Below, in pieces: positions 30,796-43,541 of a stretch of DNA of 64,000 bases (within the stretch, counting starts at the first letter, position 1; each line of letters opens with the position of its first letter). The DNA lies in assembly GCA_028023455.1 (NCBI GenBank), contig JAQFVV010012423.1, positions 3,140,753-3,204,752 of the forward strand. The letters are read 5' to 3'. The DNA is from Epiperipatus broadwayi. Its lineage: Eukaryota; Onychophora; Udeonychophora; Euonychophora; Peripatidae. The notes beneath the pieces were generated by a model that saw only the letters and a program-made list of their open reading frames with translations, ran no database searches and was not told the DNA's origin. A program made the position numbers and the translations under genes.

Positions 30796-32388
30796 CTGTC
30801 AGTAGCATATATGTATTTCTCATGCTACAGAAGAGTTGGCTCTTTTAATAAAGCTGACAAAACTAGTGTTCATTTAATGTATGGTATTTAATTTATAATA
30901 TACTTTGGCTTGGCAGATGTGAAATTTATCAATATTTTATCGTTGTGCTGTTATATATATATATAAGATGGCACCACTTTATTATTATACTTGTGCATAG
31001 CATATTAGTAAAATCTTTATAGCCAACACTACCTCCATAATATGCAATATTCGGCGTTGAACAGAAGCATTCTTGAAAACCCATTCGATCTAAAGCTATC
31101 TGTGAGGCTTTATATGCCCATATTTAATATATAAATTTATCATAATCGGATGTATTATTAAACTTCACTCCAGACTTGGTTTGATTACATGTATAATAGC
31201 CACTGGAACTTTTGATGAAAGGGCATAACTAATAAGTGGAATGTAGTGATTTATTATATAGCATAAAATTAGCGCAATTAAATAATAACCACAAATTTAT
31301 TTTGCTAAATGGCCTACCCTAGAATAATGTTGTTTAGTAAATAAAATGCCTGCATGCATTATCCAACGCTAAGTAATGGGTTATATCAAGTATATATGAA
31401 GTTGTCAATAAATATAATTCATCATATATCAGTTTCTGTCTCATTAAATCAATCCAATTCACTTATTGACCATGGCTATTCATTAGTAAAGCCCCTATTA
31501 ATATATTTGATTTTATCTTTGGCATGTGTCTAGTTTTGAAAGAAGGGGGGGGTTAGCTTTTTTTTTTAAATAAAAAAAAAAAACAATTGTCGTAAAAATT
31601 ACATTTTTTTTAATTAAAAAAAAAACAACCACTTTTAGAGTAAATAATTAAAATAAAAGATCGATTTTTAAATTTAGAATTGACTTATAGATTAATAAAA
31701 TATTTTATGAATAATTATGAGGATTTCTATGCGATGATTTTGGTGTACTTTCGTGTGCAAATCTATGATACCATTCAAGCGGCCATGATAGCAAATTTCA
31801 CCGCTCAACTTATATATAACATTTTGACATAGAGTAAATAATTAAAAAAAAAAAGTTCAATTTTTAAAAAAAAAAAAAAATTAAAAATACATCCATTTAT
31901 AAAACTGTGAAATAGCATGTGATACTATTAAGTTTGAAAGAATATTTAAATAGTTGTAACTTCTTAATTATTCACACCTGCACATTATATGCCATTTATA
32001 TTTTAAGTAGTATGTACATAAACTCTATCAGTGCGTAGTTTTTCCGTGTGTAACCATGGAGATCTTGGTAGTCGCTGTTACCAGATGACACATGAGCTAG
32101 ATGTGTTTATGGCAATCAGCGCCACCTAGGTTCTTGATATCTGCTGGTAGCAGATGATGTAAGCTAAATGGGGTTACGCACTGCGACCAGCGCCACCAAT
32201 TGGGCAGCTTTGCTGTCAGACAGCTGGTGAAATGTTCATGTGCTTACACATTGTGAACAGCACCATCTTTCGGCTGGAATTTGCAATGCTGCATTTGGGG
32301 CCCCTACTCTAAGTATTTCTGTGGTTGACCCTGACCAGCGCGTCTGGTGGCCACATGGGTCAAAATTCACAAGTACTGTATTTCTAAT

Positions 32389-32920
32389 AATAAAAGTAAT
32401 ATGTATTAATGTAGAAAGTTTAATTATTATTTTCTGACTGACCAGCTGATTAAAATATTATTTTTTCTTACATTTCATTATTTCATGAATATTAGTTCGT
32501 GTCTGATCAATGCCATATAAAATCATTGCTCAATTTAACTTATTTTTTATTTATAATAAACAAACTTCTCAATTATTGAAATATTAAAAGATTAGCTTAT
32601 TTTAATTATGTCTGTTTTTATTTGATGGTTAGCTACTTGTTTGAAATTGGAAATAAATTAATTATTATTTATTCTTTGCTACCATAGTAATAAGCATAAA
32701 GTCACCTTTATCAGCAATTTTCATATTCATTGTTTGAGTTATTCACAATTTTTTTAAAAAAAGCAAATTAAAAATATATCATAAAATAGTAATGGGGGTA
32801 GCAAAAAAAGTCTCAACTACATATATATATCTGGAAGGAAATCAAAGCATATGTCACGTGATTTACTTTAATAAACTTGTACTACAAATGTTATATAATT
32901 AGGGCAAATAGCTCTTCATT
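32389..32920. other. No recognisable feature
   Basis: A/T-rich DNA; nothing supported. Confidence 0.5.
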
Positions 32921-32923
32921 TCA

Positions 32924-32988
32924 GAATATCACTATCCCCAGACTGTTTTCTAGCTGTTGACTTTCATCAGTGAGGTGCTAGGATATTC
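32924..32988 (-). ncRNA. Hammerhead ribozyme motif, cluster E left
   Basis: Minus strand: outer stem I GAAUAUC pairs perfectly with GAUAUUC. Inner CCUCA/UGGGG, core CUGAUGA, stem II AAGU...GCUA around CAACA (weak), GAAA, cleavage triplet GUC. Stem III (AACAGU) is minimal. Confidence 0.65.
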
Positions 32989-33497
32989 AAACATTAGATC
33001 TAAAAATATCAGTTTAAGCCCTGCATTTATCTAATAGTTAACTATTAAGTAAAAAATCCGAAATTTTCAGACATCTATATTGTTTTCAAATCCAGTTATC
33101 TAACTCAATTACCCATGGGACTGAACTATGTTCATGTACACCATATATTAAAAGTTTTAGCTATATATCATCACCAAAGCCTCACAATCAAAAGTATAAT
33201 TACAAGCATTTATGCTCATTATATAACATTTGTTGTACAATCATTTTAAATTAAATCTCATGATGTATGACTTGATTTCCTTGCAATTACAGTTTTGCAC
33301 TTGAGGCTTTGGCAATATTATAAAGATAATGTTGTTAATATATGGTGTATCTGGACTTAGTTCAGTCCCATATGGTATTTGAGTTAGATAACTGGATTTC
33401 CAGGCATATAAATGCCTGAAAATTTCAGATTGTCTACTTAATATTTAACTATTAGATAAATGTTGGGCTTAAACTGCTATTTTTAGATATAATGTCT

Positions 33498-33553
33498 GAA
33501 TATCTTAACACCTTTCTGATGAAAGCCAACAGCTTGAAATCGATTTTGGAATA
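33498..33553 (+). ncRNA. Hammerhead motif, cluster E right, partly degenerate
   Basis: Core CUGAUGA, a clean stem II AAGC/GCUU around CAACA, GAAA and the palindrome AUCGAU. The triplet is AUU, and the stem I pair next to the core is mismatched, so activity is doubtful. Confidence 0.55.
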
Positions 33554-33741
33554 CAATCACTTATCTATTCAATTTATTTCCAAAAAAAATATGTATAATT
33601 TAACGTTATAAATTTTTATGCACTTTATTTAAAAAATAGTTCAAAGTTTATATGCCTGGAAAATAATGAATGAAAATAAACTTTAGATATCTTTAATATT
33701 TCTAATAAAATTTAATATATACGATATTTGAGCACAAACTT

Positions 33742-33920
33742 ATCTCATAACACTGATACACTTGAACACATATAGGTCAAAGAGATACATAATCACCAAC
33801 ATAAGTATTTCATGCTAAACCAGAAATCATCACTTGGTCCATATTATAATCTCTACACATATATGCAATAAGTGCTCAAATATATATTATGATAGCCATT
33901 CTTCATACTTTAATGGATAG
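33742..33920 (+). repeat. SINE-like repeat, half copy
   Basis: Shares the AATCACCAA...TTTCATGCTAAACCAG...TCACTTGGTCC...CTCTACACATATATG block with one arm of 4985-5455. The left end repeats at ~34210 (CTCATAACACTGATACA), next to (AT)n. Confidence 0.5.
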
Positions 33921-34229
33921 GCTTCGATCCACTTCACACTCCAACTCTTGAACCATCCCTCCAATTAAAAATTTGATGATGGAATGCTTAAAGGTGACCC
34001 TGAGGCTGATGCCTTTGTCATACCCATGTTGACCCAAAGTCAATATGACCTTCATGTATAGGGCATAATCCATTTAATACATATACAAAGGATGGGAAGA
34101 CATCTATACTACGTAATAACAAATACAGGCTTATTATATACCTGTATGAATATATGTAATATATAGTGTATGTGAGCACAGACTTTCACACGACCCACCA
34201 CTCTCCACTCTATCTCATAACACTGATAC

Positions 34230-34230
<1 letters not shown>

Positions 34231-34285
<55 letters not shown>

Positions 34286-34320
34286 TATGAGATATAATAT
34301 ATATATATATATATATATAT
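34231..34320. repeat. (AT)n microsatellite
   Basis: Two AT runs separated by TTATTTATGAGATATAAT. The intervening TTATTTATGAGAT and the following ATCTCATAAATAA can pair across the second run. Confidence 0.9.
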
Positions 34321-34335
34321 TAATCTCATAAATAA

Positions 34336-37300
34336 GTTCCTTACCAGCTTCTTCTATTCCCATACAATCGTCACCTCCAATAACCATAGACAGTATCTCC
34401 TACTCCCTACAATATTTCATCTTAGACAATAATAACAACAATAATAATTCAAAATCATGTGTCACAACATCATCCTCTACATGCATGATTCACAGATATT
34501 TTTGCACTTTTTTAAAACATTTCAAATATCTCTTCAATATTTCACTAATTGACATGGTCATAATAAATATCCAAATAATTATTAGCCACATATGCATATT
34601 TCAAAATTTTTATTTGCCAAGTCTTTTATAATAATATAGTATTATACTTTTAAATAATCAGATCATCCACCACTTAGAATTGCAATTGTTTGAATCATAA
34701 ACACTTAGCTCTATAATAATTAAATCCTAAATAACCATTACTATTTTAAAATATTAAATCATCACATTACTGTTGATTGAATATGATGCCGCCACTAACA
34801 CATCTCAAGCCCCTAAAGTTGGAATGTCACAATCTACCTATTTAACCTTCCCATTCCATGTAAGCCTATTATACTCTCCCCATTTTAATACTCGGGACCA
34901 ACATGTTGCTGGCGCCACAATCTACCCTTCGTTATCGTGTGTAGCTGCACTATACTTCAGGCCAATCTAACCGCCCCGTTTCCGCATCTCCACTTCCCCC
35001 AAAATAAATATAATATAGTGAAAATCACCTAACCAAGTTCTAGCTCTAATAATTAATGAAATATTCAATTAAATGCTTTACTAGCTCAAGTTTCTTAAAA
35101 TTAACTTAGGTTCTGTTTTAAACTAACTGAAATAAATATTCAGGAATTCATGAGACTACAAGTGGAAATACGGGTGACAAGGTAGATTACATTGAGACAA
35201 TATCCCACCGGATACCACCTCAATGGCATAAGAACACTATCCCCCTTATACTACTATTACACATAATAACTACATAGTATTCTTATGACTTCCACAACTT
35301 CTAATCACTAAGACTCATTTAACAATTAAAGTATTAATCTTTTATCTCTAATAACAATAATAGTAATCATCTAGCTTAAATGAAATAATCTCAGGTTCTT
35401 AAATTTATTCGCATGTTAATAACATATGGTAGCAAAATATGATAAGGGATTTTATGTCATAATCTACTACTCTGAAATTAGATTAATAATAAAACAATAA
35501 TAATCACAATCTTTATTGCCTAATCCAACTAGTACAGCTTTCTTTCATTGCAAATTTATAACCGTAATAAATTAGTTAATAATCTAATATCCCCTTTTTT
35601 TATCTTTAAGTAATAAAATAAATTAATAAGTGGCAGTGGTTAGATAATCTGATAAATAAAGGCAGTGGCAACTAATAGCATATAATTAGCAAAATATTAT
35701 GATAATGGATTGATGACCAGTAACGCAATGCAATTTTATAATTATTTAATTACAAGAATATCAATAAATATTTAAGATTAAACATACTTCTCTATTTATC
35801 TTTTGTTCAAACAATCATATACTTAGTTTAATGGTTGTGAACATACCCTGTGAATTCATGCAATGATGTAGAGAAAACAAAACTCAGACACAAGTTTTAA
35901 TAAACGAATTTTAAAATTTTATTAACATCAATAAAAAATAAATAAAACAAACAAATCCATCTACATCTATTTACAAGGGATATCCTCATTTTTCTTTACA
36001 CTACAATAGCTGAATTATACACATTTATATTTCTTTTATCATTAATTAAACTTATTATGCCTTTTAAAAGTTATTTATTTATTTCTCATTAGGTTTATCA
36101 TATCACTTATTTTAACTATTTTATGGGTAACACCATTCTTTACCTTTTAATATTAAAGTTACTGTATTATAAATTATCTATGTGGATAAACATCATTTAT
36201 AACATCATAATTTTACAATCAATATGGTTTTTTAAAGAAAATTACATTTTCTTGTAACTTTATATAAGTCACTCCACATATTATTCAAATATTATTATTA
36301 CTTTTAACGTTTGTTCTCCAATGCTCGTAAACTATAATATGTTTATTCCATAAGCCATACTCATGTATAATACTATAATACGGGTTTAATTATCACCTGT
36401 TACAGTTTCACATATACTATAATTATCGAATGTTATTGTATTTTTTAAATATGCAATACTTATATTTTTTAAAATATAATCAACAATAAGAAAACGTGAA
36501 ATTATATTTAATATTTTTGTATATTTCTATTTGGATATACTTTTATAAAATTATAGTTCATTTCTTAAAAAAAAAAATTAAAATAATTCTCTAACTCCTT
36601 CCCTTCTTAGGATATCTGCATCTTTCTTTCAATAATCATAATCTACTCTTCGTTAATACTTAACTATTCTTATTCCAAATAATAGCATGACATACATTCT
36701 AAAATATCTATTGTTTTCCTTTTAATAGACTTATCATATAACGATGTAGTTGCAAGAAATACAGAAAAAGATAGCGAAAGATGTATAGGATATCAGGAAG
36801 ATAGATAGATAACTTATCCGTAATATACTTCAAAAATGTATGGAACAGTGTGAATAGGTCCGACATTCATTGTCTAATAACCTTGACGATAAGCATGATG
36901 TGGCAGCTATTTACTCAGCTTTACCAAACATCTAGTACGACTCACAAGAAATATATAAAATACCACTGTCCAAGACAACATGTGTACCTTTCATAGGGCT
37001 TTGTTAACTATGCTGATTAACATCTAAAACTACCTATTATTTCATTCCCTGTAGTATCCTAGTTTTTAATACATCCTCGTGGTTTCCGAATCACAACGTA
37101 CTACCAAGTCACTACCCAAACTATCTCTCGAGATTTTTACTGTATCCAACATCGATAAAATACTAACTACCTTTTAAAACAATAAACAAAATTTGCTAAT
37201 ATAAAACATTTCCCTATTCCATAAGAACAATTTGTCTTGCTTTATTACACTGTAGGTTCAACATCTACATTTTGTTAAAATAACATTTAAATATCCCAAT

Positions 37301-39340
37301 CAGAAAATTAACAGAAAAATATCACATAACCATCGGTTATATTGAACTATATTAATAACACATAAAATGATTATCGCATGCATATTTTTTAAAATCTAAT
37401 CACATCTCAAAGTGTTTTAGAGTGTTGTTTTCAAAAATGTGTTTTACAACAATAATAACAATAAACTTTTGCGCTACATTCATTCGATTCTCAGCTGATC
37501 TAAATAAATAAAACATACATTATATATCATTAATAATTATAAATGTTACCAAAACAATCTTTATCTTCCTATCAGAGTTCGTAGTAGGCTTCTTTCTCTT
37601 CGAGCATCGCAAATATACAAATTTCCACATACATACAATTTTATTTTAAAATTCAAAATCAAAACATATTATTTCATATAATGTTATATCACGAATTAAT
37701 GTATTTTGTTTTCCCTATCACTATCTAAAACTTAATTCTTAACTTAGATTAGTAAAGAAAATAATTCAAACCATAATCACATATTTTTCTGACGGTAAAT
37801 CTTGGTTAGTCCCATAATATTTATTATTTCTTCTTTTGTCTGAATGTTCTCCTTTCTGCTTATTAAAGTTTTAAATAAATTAGTTCATTTAATAAATGGT
37901 TTAGATGATCTTTAGTTATAGTGTTTAATCCAAAATTATTAGAAAACATTTTATTTAGTTATCCCACGAAGCTTTTTAATGTTCTGGCGAATATTACCTC
38001 GGCATGTTGATGCATCTTTATTTCTAGTTAAACTACAATTATTTAATAATTACAGTACCAATTGCATTTTCCATGGATCCAATATTTTATATTTCTCTTC
38101 TGTAAATTTTTTTTTTCTTTAGGCGAGTGTTTTCCTTGGTAAACTTCACTTTCATTCATTATTATTTTATATACACTACTTCAGATCTTTAATTATTTTT
38201 CTAAAGTATTTTCTCAAGTCATCTTAAAGAAAGCAATTCAAACTATTTCAATATTAAAATTCCTTTTGTCCATTTATTCTTATACGAATAATACTTATTT
38301 TTATTTTCCATTATCTTCATTAACTTTGCGCACAATGTCCTTTCATTGATTTTATACGCATGAAAGCAGCTTTCATAGTGATATGCTATATAAACTATAT
38401 CAACGAATAATATTAACATATTTGGAACATTATAAAATTTACAACTTGGTTTTAAGAATCTATTCATTTTCTATTGAAAACTCCGATTATATTTCGATAA
38501 AATCCACTGGCAGGTTACTGTAAACTTAGTGAAACTTTACTATGAAAAACTTTTTTTTTTTTTAATTTTATTCTAAGATTCTCTTCGGATGATTTTTAAA
38601 TTATCAGTTGGTTTCTTTCAAAGATATTATTAAAATTATAATAAAATTGACTAATAAATTGAAAAAAGAAAAAAAAAATTAGAGAGCTTAAAATTTTACC
38701 TCTGCTCTGGAGTCAACACATTTTTGTTCTCCCTTGTTTATACAATTATTTGGCGCGATTTTGGTTGTCTGCCAAGATCTATTTTTTATTGGTCAATCCC
38801 TACTTGGATTTATAAACAATTTCTAAAGTTTTAAAATCATGACATAATAGACTTAAATGTTAACTCATTATTATTTTTAAATCAATTATTATCTATTACA
38901 ATTTAACTACCTTTAAAACAATTTTGAAACAATAATTAATAAAGGTGTATACTACTTATTTTTATTGTGATGTGTGACAATTCCATCCACTTCTATAATA
39001 TACTATTTAAATATTTTAATTATTAGTATTAATTTAAACTGGTGCTTATACATAGAATATTTCAGACAGTCACGTAGTCATTTCCGGTGTTTAGTCTAAT
39101 TTTATCTGTCTTAATAAATTTGCTACTTATATTATATAAAATAATTATGTAAAATTTTGAAAAACAATTTAGAAAAATATAGAATTAGATACAATTCTCA
39201 CCATCACAATACTTATTATTAAATATATCATATTAATCTTTTACTGCTTAATATAGTCTATAATTTTAAATACTATATAATATTAATTTTAAAATTTTTT
39301 AGTAATTGACCATTTATAACAATCATTGACCTATAGAAAA
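34336..39340. other. Long A/T-rich interval without clear genes
   Basis: No transposon family of this window and no recognisable coding frame. The locally GC-richer stretch 34780-34990 carries a 65-codon plus frame without known motifs. The interval may be unique host intergenic DNA. Confidence 0.5.
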
Positions 39341-39365
39341 GGGCACAATATATATATATATATAT

Positions 39366-39450
39366 ATGGAAAAGATAAATAATCACCAATATACGGATTT
39401 CATGCTAAACTAGTAATCATCAATTGGTCCAGATTATCATCTCTACACAT
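39366..39450 (+). repeat. SINE-like repeat fragment beside (AT)n
   Basis: Third copy of the 4985-5455 family (AAAAGATAAATAATCACC...TTGGTCCAGATTATCA). It starts directly after an (AT)n run at 39348-39367. Confidence 0.5.
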
Positions 39451-40502
39451 ATGAAACTCAATACGATTATGTTTACTATGTAATGGTTAAAAATATTTTA
39501 TCAGTTATGTTAAAAGCCACATAAAATTATATATATCATTTAAAAAATAGCATTTAGAGTTTGGTGAGTTTTTTTTTTTTAAAAAAAGAGAGATACAATA
39601 TTAATTTCATTAGGAAATTACTAAGTATAGTTTATTTATTATTGATAATTATTTTTAGGGATATCTTTTTGTTTTGCTTTTTTTTAAGTATTTCTGTATG
39701 TTCTTATATTACAGTTATTTATAGATATTGAATATATAAGGATATATATAAATATGTATATGCTTTATTAATATATCGTCCATTCCTATTCATGGATTTC
39801 AGTATCAATAACACATCTCGGAAACAAATTTACAGTTATTAGAAAAGTCTCTACATGTTTTGAGTAATTCAGAAATTTATTCTATATTTAATAAAAAGTC
39901 TATTTTTAAAGTTTATTTAGATTAAATTCTCATAAAATGTTAGAAAACAAAAGTTTATATATTTTAGATATATTGAAAAATAAATTGATAATATATTGCG
40001 TTACAATAACAATTAATAGTACTTTGGAATTTTTAAAATTATATATGAAATTGTGACAGATTTAATAAAAACTGAAGATTATTTTTAGATATAGATATTC
40101 TTCGCTATTTGAGGCAAACAAAGTAAATAAAATTCCGCCTCTCTATTAAAGAATAGAAGATTTATCATTTTATTAATATATCATCAGTATTGAAAATCTT
40201 TTTTACAACAAAAAGTCAGCATAAAATTTTTCTTTCACATATAGCTTTTTGACTATTTGGTGTCGCTATGGAGATTTTTTGTTAAATCAAAATATTGATT
40301 ATTTATTTTAAATAGAAAGTATTTAGGAGCCTAATAGATGATTGTACTATTTTTTTTAGAAATTATCAAGAACATAGAGGAGATAAAATTTTGAAAATGT
40401 CAAATGTAATATTTAAAAATTTTCTAATATTACAATGTTATGTATAAATATATATATTAAACAAAAATTGTACATATATATATATATCATATTATATATA
40501 TC

Positions 40503-40503
40503 A

Positions 40504-40547
<44 letters not shown>

Positions 40548-40701
40548 GCGGGATATTCCATGTAGTGAAAAAGCTAAATGCTGACGTTTCAGTACAAAAT
40601 CAAGTACCTTCCTGATTTGATAAAGAGGACGCTCTGAGGAAGTACTTGATATTGTACAGAACCATCAACATTTAGCTTTTTTACTACACGGAATATCCCA
40701 C

Positions 40702-40796
<95 letters not shown>
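40503..40796. repeat. Hairpin element between (ATT)n and (AAT)n, with hammerhead-like core
   Basis: Arms 40547-40610 and ~40637-40702 are inverted copies (GCGGGATATTCC...GGAATATCCCAC). They are flanked outward by (ATT)n (40503-40547) and (AAT)n (40703-40796), so the palindrome includes the trinucleotide tails. The right arm on the plus strand has GCU, CUGAGGA and a stem AGUAC...GUAC. The left arm on the minus strand has the matching stem AGUAC...GUACU, GAAA, C, GUC and AGC. Together they outline one hammerhead-like motif, but neither arm alone retains all parts. Confidence 0.55.
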
Positions 40797-40797
<1 letters not shown>

Positions 40798-41168
40798 GAC
40801 ATCTTTTATCCCTGAAAATATTAGAATTAATATATATATAAGACATATTTTGCTGTTTTATCCCTGTTAAAAATTTAAATATTTATATACCGACTTTTCG
40901 ACTTTATCGCGTAAGTCATCTACATGACGATAAAAGATAAAAAGACGGTTGTAGAGGTGTTACAATCACTGATTCGAAAAAAAATGTTGAAGTTCTACCA
41001 ATAGCAAAAATGTTAAATTAAGAATGTTTTTTAAAAAATATATTTCTTAATAGGAGGAAGTTTACATGTATCATCTCGCTTATTGATACAATCTGGCCTT
41101 TTAAGTACCTCAATGGCTTCTTTGATTTTGCATTGGTAGAGATTATCACATCTGGATATAAACCTGGT

Positions 41169-42790
41169 ACCAGTTGGTAAAGGTAATGCTATTGTCGTTA
41201 TAGATCATGACATGTACCATAATAAAATTTTATATCTGTTCAATGATAAAACTTATAAACCATCAAAAAGAGATCATACTACATATTTGGAAAAAAACAA
41301 CAAAAGCCATTATTAATAAATCGCCTATTGAAACAGAGATAAAAAATAAAATAATTCCTTGTGAAAAATCATGTGTCTGTCCAACATTTTATGAACTCAC
41401 AAAAATTCACAAACCAGATATCCTCCTTCATTCACTAGTAAATTCAATAGGATCTCCAACTCATATTTTAGCTAGATATTTATCTGATTTCATTAAATCT
41501 ACAACCCCATCTTTTAAATCATTAAAATCTTTTCACTTTATTTATATTTCAAAAAAATTACAAATTAATGCTAATGACATTCTAGTCAGTTTTGATGTTG
41601 TGTCTTTGTTTACAAACATTTCAATTCATGCAGCTTTAAATGTAATCCCTTAACACCACAATTTAGCAAACCATATCATTGCTTTGACTAAACATTGTCT
41701 TTTGAACACATATTTTGTATACAATGGACATCATTACAGACAAGTTTTTGGTACTCCTATGGGCTCACCTATCTCAGGACTAATAGCTGATTTATTCATG
41801 GAAAATATAGAAACTCATGCTTTAAAATTATCATCTTTAAAATCTCTCATTTGATCAGATACATAGATAGCACTTTTGTCCTATGAAAACATGGAAAAAA
41901 TAAATTACATGATTTTTTCTTACATTTAAATAATATGCATCCGCAGATTAAATTTACAATGGAGACAGAGTCTGATGGAAAACTCTCTTTTATTGATGTT
42001 CTAATCACCAGAACATCAAATAGTTTATCTTTTTCAATTTACAGAAAGAAACACATGGACAGATATTTGCATTTACATTTTCATCATCACCCAACTCAGA
42101 TAGTTTCTGTAGCCAAAAACTCTCTTAAATAGAGCAATTAATATTTCAGATAAGTCACATGTAAAAGAAGAAATAAATTATATTAATAGTGTTTTATTAG
42201 CAAATACTTATAATTATAAATTTATTAAACAAGCATTATGTCAAGCCCCAAAATGGACAAAATAGGATTCAAAAAGGTGATAAATCAGCTATTAGGATTT
42301 GTGTTCCACATGTAAAAGGAACTACATACAGTATTGGATGTATATTTAAAATACTATAATATAAATACAGCATTTTCTACTCATCAAAAGATCAGCAATA
42401 TAATAAAGAAGCCTAAGGATACAATGCCTTTCAAATCTCATGGTGTTTATCAAATATCAGGTGAAAATTGTAAAGCTTCTTACATAAATATAAGTAATTG
42501 TCACATCAGTATTAGGAAAGATGAACTTGATAATGCAGTTAAACAACACTCATCATCATCAGCACTCTCACTCCATACTATAGATTCAGGCCATTAAATT
42601 GATTTTTGTAGTAGCAGGATCATATCCAGATGGGATAATCTCTACCAGTGCAAAATCAGAGAAGCCATTGAGATACTTAAAAGCCCTGATTGTATCAATA
42701 AGTGAGATGATACCTGCAAACTTCCTCCTATTTGGAAATAGTTTTTTAAAAAAAAACATTCTTAATTTAACATTTTTTCTATTGGTGAAA
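41169..42790 (+). pseudogene. Penelope-like polyprotein (RT + GIY-YIG), heavily frameshifted
   Basis: In successive frames the plus strand reads LVPVGKGNAIVVIDHDMY (from ~41169), the usual PLE N-terminal block. Next come PTFYELTKIHKPD and NSIGSPTHILARYLSDF, and VSFDVVSLFTNI (first catalytic Asp) within 41207-41653. After a stop, NTYFVYNGHHYRQVFGTPMG and SPISGLIADLFMENIET follow. The catalytic YVDD is RYIDST (~41858-41875), so the second Asp is lost. At 41935-42132 comes FSIYRKKHMDRYLH. The endonuclease (42334-42597) has GVY at residues 37-39 but YIN instead of YIG. After a stop it ends with IREAIEILKSPDCIN and LPPIWK, typical of PLE C-termini. Inactive by multiple lesions. It belongs to a different PLE lineage from 20983-22516. 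Confidence 0.85.
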
Positions 42791-42856
42791 CATTAACTCT
42801 TTTTTCAAATCAGTTGTTATAGTGCTTCTACAACCACCTTTCTACCTATTATTGCC

Positions 42857-42890
42857 CAGTAGATGACTTGTGTGATCAAGTCGAAACGTC
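42857..42890 (+). ncRNA. Hammerhead-like motif in PLE 3' tail
   Basis: GUAGAUGA, stem CUUG/CAAG around a 6-nt loop, UCGAAAC and GUC. The element's left tail (minus, ~40890-40924) and the 6436-6640 copy (minus, ~6490-6524) keep the same parts. The 5' core reads UAGAUGA or UGGAUGA rather than CUGAUGA in all three, and I see no convincing stem I. This may be a diverged or non-functional hammerhead. PLEs are known to carry hammerheads in their terminal repeats. Confidence 0.45.
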
Positions 42891-43081
42891 ATTATATAAA
42901 TTTATTTCTTCTTTCATAAAAAATGTGTCGAATCTTTTGCTATATATATGAAAAACAAAAAACACAAGTTAAAAACTTGCATATGCTTGTATTTATGACA
43001 ATGGATGGCATTATACCAAAAACACCTTCAAGCATTTGTTTACACAATCGTCAGAGTGAGTATTTCACTATCTCTAACTTA

Positions 43082-43140
43082 ATTTCCACCTTCAGATCAT
43101 GATTTCAAGCTATTTGCTATCGTCAGTGAAGGACAGGATT
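43082..43140 (-). ncRNA. Hammerhead ribozyme motif, array C copy 1
   Basis: Minus strand: inner stem I CCUUCA/UGAAGG, core CUGACGA, stem II AGC/GCU with loop AAAUA, GAAA, AUCAUGAU, cleavage AUC. Relative to array A, one U-A pair of stem I has become C-G with both sides changed. Confidence 0.75.
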
Positions 43141-43481
43141 AAGAAACTAGATCTAAAACACAAACTCTGAGCGTTTAAGAAACAGTTTCTATTCAGCTTG
43201 CAAGTGTGAATCTTTTAGACATGTAATGTCTTCAAACTCAGCATAGCATGCCAGATAGCTACATGGGTCTGATATCAGTTCAGCATCACCACATAGTAGA
43301 AGCCTCTGCAATATATATCATTGCAAGAAAGACCTCAAAGGTACATTTATGAAAAACAAAAAACACAAGTTAAAAACTTGCATACGCTTGTATTTATGAC
43401 AATAGATGGCGTTATACCAAAAACACCTTCAAGCGTTTGTTTACATAAATGTCAGAGCGAGTATTTCACTATCTTTAACTT

Positions 43482-43541
43482 AATTTCCACCTTCAGATCA
43501 TGATTTCAAGCTATTTGCTATCATCAGTGAAGGACAGGATT
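43482..43541 (-). ncRNA. Hammerhead ribozyme motif, array C copy 2
   Basis: As copy 1 but with core CUGAUGA; all pairing preserved. Confidence 0.75.

Larger units (their letters stand above)
25544..32388. repeat. Giant palindrome, ~3.4-kb inverted arms, almost no spacer
   Basis: The left arm (25544-29048) and right arm (29049-32388) are inverted copies meeting at ATTGACT/AAGTCAAT near 29041-29055. Correspondence can be followed along the whole length: the TGACCCATGTGGCCACCAG terminus (~25578) versus ~32340-32360, poly(C/G) tracts at ~26410 and ~31545, (AT)n at 27281-27356 and 30714-30793, and the GCTTGTTAAGGCAATGTTGG block at ~28135 versus ~29920. The arms have diverged by many substitutions and small indels, so this is not a simple assembly mirror. 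The left arm also has a ~97-bp tandem duplication near the centre (28885-29035). No protein domain is visible. It may be a foldback-type transposon or an inverted segmental duplication. Confidence 0.85.
32924..33560. repeat. Cluster E: inverted pair of hammerhead repeats
   Basis: The left copy (from ~32924) has hammerhead sense minus and the right copy (to ~33560) sense plus, with the switch near 33230-33300. The arms share blocks such as CATTTATCTAATAGTTAA versus TTAACTATTAGATAAATG and the CCATATATTAAA/TTAATATATGG region. Each arm is ~280 bp, shorter than a full unit. Confidence 0.7.
40843..42930 (+). mobile_element. Penelope-like element with inverted terminal tails
   Basis: The right tail (~42600-42930) is the natural 3' end: C-terminal endonuclease coding, untranslated region, then a GATGA...CGAAACGTC motif. 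The left tail (40843-~41168) is an inverted copy of that same 3' region; for example the complement of 41060-41165 matches 42620-42735 across the ATCCAGAT...GATAATCTCTACCA and CTTCCTCCTAT blocks. The body between is in plus orientation. The left copy therefore points away from the body, an arrangement reported for PLEs whose terminal repeats may be direct or inverted. The right edge abuts a short (AT)n and then array C. Confidence 0.8.
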
